This document shows positions 60,111 through 64,000 of a stretch of 64,000 nucleotides of DNA, in pieces. The notes below the pieces were generated by a model that had not been told where the DNA came from, made no database searches, and saw only the letters and a program-made list of their open reading frames with translations. Every line of letters begins with the position of its first letter. Within the stretch, counting starts at the first letter, position 1. The DNA comes from Nostoc sp. C052 (GTDB taxonomy: Bacteria; Cyanobacteriota; Cyanobacteriia; Cyanobacteriales; Nostocaceae): contig NZ_CP040272.1 in assembly GCF_013393905.1 (NCBI RefSeq), forward strand, positions 1,860,001-1,924,000, in the 5' to 3' direction. The translations under genes and the position numbers were made by a program.

Positions 60111-61022
60111 ATGACACTAGAAAAAGAGCGAATAACTGTAGGAGTTTTCGCTGGATATTCCGATGCACAATTGGTACTTCAGGATTTAAAAGCTGCTAAT
60201 TTTCCAATGCAGAAAGTTTCTGTTGTTTCACGGAATACAGAAGAACAAAGTGATATTGCTGGTGTTGAAATTAGAGAACACACTAGCAATACATCCTCAG
60301 AAGATGCTGCTGGAGCCGTTACTGGTAGTGCTTTAGATGGTCTTACTGGCTTATTGGTCGGTTTAGTACTCTTGGTAATTCCTGGTATAGGCCCAGTCAT
60401 CTTAGCTGGAGCAGAAGTAACTGCGATCGCTACCACTTTAGCAGGTGGTTTACCCACTTTGTTCCGAAGTTTAGGAATTGCGGAAAAGCCAGCACAGGGT
60501 TATAGCGATCTTGTTTGCAAAGGTTACTATTTGGTGATAGTAACTGGCATAGACATAGAAATTCGCATTGCTAAGAGGATTTTTAATCGCCGCGATCTTC
60601 AACAGTGGGGCGCTTATGAGCCATACTCTACCCCAAATAGTCGCTATAAACACGCGCTTGGTGTTTTCTATGCGCGCCAAGATGCGGAAAAAGCGCTTAC
60701 TGAACTGAAAACTGCTGGCTTTCCAATGAGTCAAATATCGATAGTTACTAAAAATACAAGCGGTCTCAATGATATTTCAGAGGTAAATATCAGCAGTTCC
60801 CAAGATAACTACACTAATTTAGGAATTGCTGACGATCTAGCCAGATATTATGATCATCATCTGACTCTCGATCGTTACCTATTAGTCTTAAAAAGTACTG
60901 ATATATACGTAGCTGGTGCAAGAGCTATTTTAGAGAGTAACAAAATTCAACATTTTACTATCTATAGCCCATCTGAACTTGATGCCACTAGAATCGATCG
61001 CCAGGTTATGACAAATTTATAA
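60111..61022 (+). CDS. General stress protein 17M-like, duplicated domain with hydrophobic hinge
   Basis: The 303-residue protein has two similar domains: residues about 8-60 (TVGVFAGYSDAQLVLQDLKA, VSVVSRNT) and about 185-240 (ALGVFYARQDAEKALTELKT, ISIVTKNT). Both match the YflT/general stress protein 17M fold. Between them is a glycine-rich hydrophobic segment of about 40 residues (GLLVGLVLLVIPGIGPVILA) that could insert in a membrane. The role is unknown but it probably contributes to osmotic or general stress responses with the upstream GlsB-like gene. The duplication is clear from alignment by eye. Confidence 0.85.
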   Translation: MTLEKERITVGVFAGYSDAQLVLQDLKAANFPMQKVSVVSRNTEEQSDIAGVEIREHTSNTSSEDAAGAVTGSALDGLTGLLVGLVLLVIPGIGPVILAGAEVTAIATTLAGGLPTLFRSLGIAEKPAQGYSDLVCKGYYLVIVTGIDIEIRIAKRIFNRRDLQQWGAYEPYSTPNSRYKHALGVFYARQDAEKALTELKTAGFPMSQISIVTKNTSGLNDISEVNISSSQDNYTNLGIADDLARYYDHHLTLDRYLLVLKSTDIYVAGARAILESNKIQHFTIYSPSELDATRIDRQVMTNL

Positions 61023-61365
61023 TTCAACGTCAAGCTTATATCAAGAGGCTTGAGTAAATATCGCGATTGTATTCCTAAAAATTTATTAGCCAAGTAATAC
61101 ACTTGTTCTATAAATCATCTACTCATAAGAGTATTGGTTGCCTTTTGAAACCTTAACTTTCTACTAGAATACTGCTTGCGATCGCCAAGGTATCAGTTTA
61201 ACTGTATTGTATATTGATGTACAATGGCATTGATGTGATATTCAACCGCGAAAGTCACTATATTTAGCGTTTCTAGAAATTGTGTTTTCATAAACTGAAT
61301 TTTCATTATCCGGCTGCTTGATTTTACTATCCAGCTTTTTTAAGACACAAAACTTTTGAATAATC

Positions 61366-61449
61366 TAGGACTTACGCCAAATATCTCTCAAACTCTTATT
61401 TCTCCGTGTCCTCTGCGGTTCTGATTCTGTAACTCGTGCGTAAGTCCTA
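61366..61449. mobile_element. 84-bp MITE with TAGGACTTACGC ends
   Basis: Perfect 12-bp ends TAGGACTTACGC and GCGTAAGTCCTA enclose a CTCTGCGGTT-containing core. A lone GCGTAAGTCCTA end at 10472-10483 is a remnant of the same family. Confidence 0.82.
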
Positions 61450-61673
61450 TAATCGCAACTAGAATATTAAATTAGCGTTGAATTATTTTTACTACAATCA
61501 TAAAAGCAACCATCTTTTACTAAGTTTGATGCTCAATTTATAATCTAAGAATAAGTTTTTAATTATCCACCACAAGATTAAATTACAAAATAATGTGGCT
61601 GCTTCTTTGGAAAAAAGTTATGCTGTCTAAAGGTTTAGTTTTTTAAATGAGCATAATGCTAGATAAAAAGATT

Positions 61674-61760
61674 ATTGATATACTTACTTTAAAATAGCGT
61701 TACATTTGTAAACAAACATTGATATACTTATTTAAAATGGCGTTACATTTGTAAACCAAC
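61674..61760 (+). promoter_or_regulatory. Tandem 43/44-bp repeat with a palindromic core
   Basis: The unit beginning ATTGATATACTTA and ending with CGTTACATTTGTAAAC plus a few bases occurs twice head to tail (61674-61717, 61718-61760; a few differences). Each unit carries a 12-bp palindrome TTACATTTGTAA (61700-61711 and 61743-61754) with centres 43 bp apart, about four helical turns. It looks like a paired regulator site for the kinase gene downstream. The regulator is unknown. Confidence 0.5.
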
Positions 61761-61901
61761 GGGGATACAAATAGTAATATTTGCTATGTAAAAAAACTAG
61801 ATAGATTCCATAAGAACGTATCCTAATATTGATTTTGGATAGTTAGAACATCATCAGAATAGTCTCAACAACAGAAATAATTTAAATACCTGCCTGGAAT
61901 A

Positions 61902-64000
61902 ATGTTGAACCGTTTGAGGATTGGAACCAAGATTGGAATAAGTTTTGCCTTGAGTTTGGCAACTCTGACCACCATTGGTCTAATCTCCTACCAAAGCACC
62001 AATGAGCTAATTGCAACTTCACGCAAAGAAAGTCATACTTACCAGGTGTTAAGTCAGCTTGAAGACCTCAACTTGCAACTGACAAATGCTGAGACTGGAC
62101 AACGCGGTTACATTATCACTGGAGAACAGCGCTATTTAGAACCTTATAATTCTGCTATTCAAGTAATAAATCAAAAAGTTAGGGAAATTCAAAGGTTAAC
62201 GGTAGATAACCCCAACCAACAAAATCGGCTTGATATTTTGCAGCCACTACTAACCGAGAGAATGGCTGTAATGAAAAATGTCATCGAACTACGGCAAACC
62301 CAAGGCTTAGAAGCTTCTCAGAAAGCTATTTTGACAGACCAGGGTAAGCAACTGATGGATAATATCCAGAAAGTTATCCAGGCGATGAAAAATGAGGAGA
62401 ATGCACTGCTGAAACAGCGTACCCAGAAGGCACAAGCAGCTGGTCAGCAAACACTTGCCAGCATTGTCTATAGTATTCCCTTATTTTCTTTGCTCTTAGC
62501 TTTAATCGGATTTGCCCTGACCAGACATATTTCAGCACCGCTGAAGCAAGTTTCTGATTTAGCAGAAAAAATGGCGGATGGGGATTTATCGGTAAGTTTA
62601 CCAGATAGCGATCGCCTGGATGAAGTTGGTGTGTTGACACGCACTTTCAACCAGATGATTGTTAATCTGCGAAACACAACTCAAAGAAATGAGGAGCAAA
62701 ACTGGCTAAAATCTAACTTAGCTGAATTTACCCAGATGCTCCAAGGACAGCGAAATCTGGAAAGCGTGGCTCGGATGATCTTGTCAAATTTAGCACCACT
62801 GGTTGGGGCATCGCAGGGCGTTTTTTATGCGATGGACTCCATAGATGACCAGCCAGTGCTGAAGTTGTTGAGTAGTTATGCTTACAAAGAGCGGAAAAAC
62901 CTGGCAAATCAGTTTCGCTTAGGTGAAGGATTGGTGGGACAATGCGCCCTAGAAAAACAAAGAATCCTTTTAACAGAAGTTCCTCATGACTATATCCGCA
63001 TCAGTTCTGGCTTGGGAGAAGCACCACCGCTAAATATTATTGTCTTACCGATACTATTTGAAGCAGAGGTAAATGCTGTAATTGAACTTGCCTCTTTTGG
63101 GCCTTTTAACCAGTTGCATCTAACATTTCTAGAGCAATTGAGTGAAAATCTTGGTGTATTTTTAAATAACATTGCCTCACAATTGCAAACTCAACAACTA
63201 CTTGAAGAGTCTGTTGCTTTAACAGAAGAACTACAAACCCAGCAAGAAGAACTACAGCAAAGCAATCAACGTCTAGAAGAACAGGCGCATGAGTTAGAGG
63301 AATCACAATTTTTGGTCAAGCAATCTAACGAAGAATTACAACAATTAAATGAGGAGCTAGAAGAAAAGGCAGAATTATTAGAAGCCCAAAATCAGGAAGT
63401 TGCCCGCAAGAATCGGGAAGTTGAAGGAGCGAGGCAGTCTTTGGAAGAAAAAGCTGAACAATTGGCATTGTCTTCTAAATATAAGTCAGAATTTCTCGCG
63501 AATATGTCCCACGAGTTACGGACACCGCTAAATAGCCTGTTAATTTTGGCAAGGCTGCTAGCAGATAACTCTCTCAACAATTTAACTGACAAACAAGTAG
63601 AATACAGCCGGACTATTTACTCAGCTGGAAATGATTTGCTGGAGTTGATTAATGACATTCTCGATTTAGCAAAAATTGAGTCGGGCACTATGTCGCTTGA
63701 TATTGAGCAAATTGCTTTAGCAGATTTGGAAACATCTCTAGAGCAGACTTTCCGGCAAGTTGCCCATAATAAAGAACTCAGTTTTACTATTGAACTGGAT
63801 GAGAAGTTACCCCCAACAATCTATAACGACTCCAAACGTCTGCAACAAGTGCTGAAAAATCTCCTAGCTAACGCTTTTAAGTTTACAGAACAGGGAAGCG
63901 TGAAGTTAAAAATAGCCGAAGTTGATAATTCCATGATTGCTTTTGCCGTCAGCGATACAGGTATAGGCATTCCAGCCGAGAAGCAGAAGATTATTTTCGA
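61902..64000 (+). CDS. CHASE3-HAMP-GAF sensor histidine kinase (partial, runs off the window)
   Basis: The frame is open from ATG 61902 to the window end (699 codons seen). A first membrane helix (about 10-30) leads to a CHASE3-like periplasmic helical bundle (LNLQLTNAETGQRGYIITGE). A second helix (about 187-208) is followed by HAMP (ISAPLKQVSDLAEKMADGDL). Then come a GAF domain (about 285-425), a long coiled coil (about 430-525, Gln/Glu rich), HisKA (FLANMSHELRTPLNSL, His537) and the start of the HATPase domain (NLLANAFKFTEQG, SDTGIGIPAE). The 3' end lies beyond 64000; many relatives carry receiver domains there. It belongs to a different kinase class than the three shared-transmitter kinases. 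The start has only weak ribosome-site support. Confidence 0.93.
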   Translation, partial: MLNRLRIGTKIGISFALSLATLTTIGLISYQSTNELIATSRKESHTYQVLSQLEDLNLQLTNAETGQRGYIITGEQRYLEPYNSAIQVINQKVREIQRLTVDNPNQQNRLDILQPLLTERMAVMKNVIELRQTQGLEASQKAILTDQGKQLMDNIQKVIQAMKNEENALLKQRTQKAQAAGQQTLASIVYSIPLFSLLLALIGFALTRHISAPLKQVSDLAEKMADGDLSVSLPDSDRLDEVGVLTRTFNQMIVNLRNTTQRNEEQNWLKSNLAEFTQMLQGQRNLESVARMILSNLAPLVGASQGVFYAMDSIDDQPVLKLLSSYAYKERKNLANQFRLGEGLVGQCALEKQRILLTEVPHDYIRISSGLGEAPPLNIIVLPILFEAEVNAVIELASFGPFNQLHLTFLEQLSENLGVFLNNIASQLQTQQLLEESVALTEELQTQQEELQQSNQRLEEQAHELEESQFLVKQSNEELQQLNEELEEKAELLEAQNQEVARKNREVEGARQSLEEKAEQLALSSKYKSEFLANMSHELRTPLNSLLILARLLADNSLNNLTDKQVEYSRTIYSAGNDLLELINDILDLAKIESGTMSLDIEQIALADLETSLEQTFRQVAHNKELSFTIELDEKLPPTIYNDSKRLQQVLKNLLANAFKFTEQGSVKLKIAEVDNSMIAFAVSDTGIGIPAEKQKIIF

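Larger units (their letters stand above)
61023..61901. other. Gene-free stretch with a MITE and a paired direct repeat
   Basis: This 879-bp AT-rich gap lies before the CHASE3 kinase. It contains the MITE at 61366-61449 and the tandem 43/44-bp repeat at 61674-61760, which is 141 bp upstream of the kinase ATG. No gene or RNA is recognised. Confidence 0.65.

Overview
The window looks like chromosome from a filamentous, Nostoc-like cyanobacterium. The evidence is the dense HIP1 octamer (GCGATCGC), heptamer short tandem repeats of the Nostocales type (AGAATTC, AAAATCT, GGGGACT/AATCCCC), many small inverted-repeat elements between genes, and a gene content rich in histidine kinases, GAF sensors and cyanobacterial membrane proteins. 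I saw no tRNA, rRNA or CRISPR array.

Layout. 1-433: 3' end of an acyl-CoA dehydrogenase-like gene. 680-3490: an amino-acid-permease/PAS/histidine-kinase fusion. 4377-10238: a GT-C type glycosyltransferase and a giant polytopic membrane protein. 11066-17656: class II aldolase, RDD protein, the rpmG-rpsR-RNase R/II housekeeping cluster, a ParDE toxin-antitoxin pair and a LeuA-like lyase. 17842-21948: B12-binding radical SAM protein, an NAD-dependent epimerase and hemE. 22197-29634: a membrane protein, a sugar-binding lipoprotein, and a glycan-type island of two glycosyltransferases and three methyltransferases. 29765-35044: peptidoglycan hydrolases (S66 LD-carboxypeptidase, S13 PBP4), an acidic TerB-like protein, an SDR and a threonine/serine dehydratase. 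35121-44428: a 1780-residue Ser/Thr kinase-ATPase-GAF-histidine kinase, then an FAD oxidoreductase paired with an acetoacetate-decarboxylase-fold protein. 44719-48842: aromatic amino acid permease, KptA/Tpt1, NupC and a small lipoprotein. 49163-51742: a membrane protein with four tandem GAF domains, three carrying both cysteines of DXCF cyanobacteriochromes. 52443-56770: an SDR, an intact IS4-family insertion sequence, and a two-gene RNA end-healing/sealing cassette (HD-Pnk plus RNA ligase). 57617-64000: another histidine kinase, two stress-response membrane proteins and the start of a CHASE3 hybrid-type kinase.

How the parts relate. Signal transduction dominates. Three kinases with very different input modules (permease, Ser/Thr kinase plus ATPase, periplasmic sensor) share one nearly identical transmitter, which points to domain shuffling. 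RNA repair is the second theme: HD-Pnk and ligase are adjacent, and the 2'-phosphotransferase KptA lies about 8 kb away.

The intergenic DNA is heavily colonised by small elements. At least five copies of a MITE with CAATAC ends are present, and four of them show 10-bp target duplications (two perfect, two decayed). One sits inside a decayed IS that itself has perfect ends and a 9-bp duplication. Most promising for follow-up are the permease-kinase fusion, the output-less tandem cyanobacteriochrome, the RNA repair set and the ADC-fold/FAD pair.
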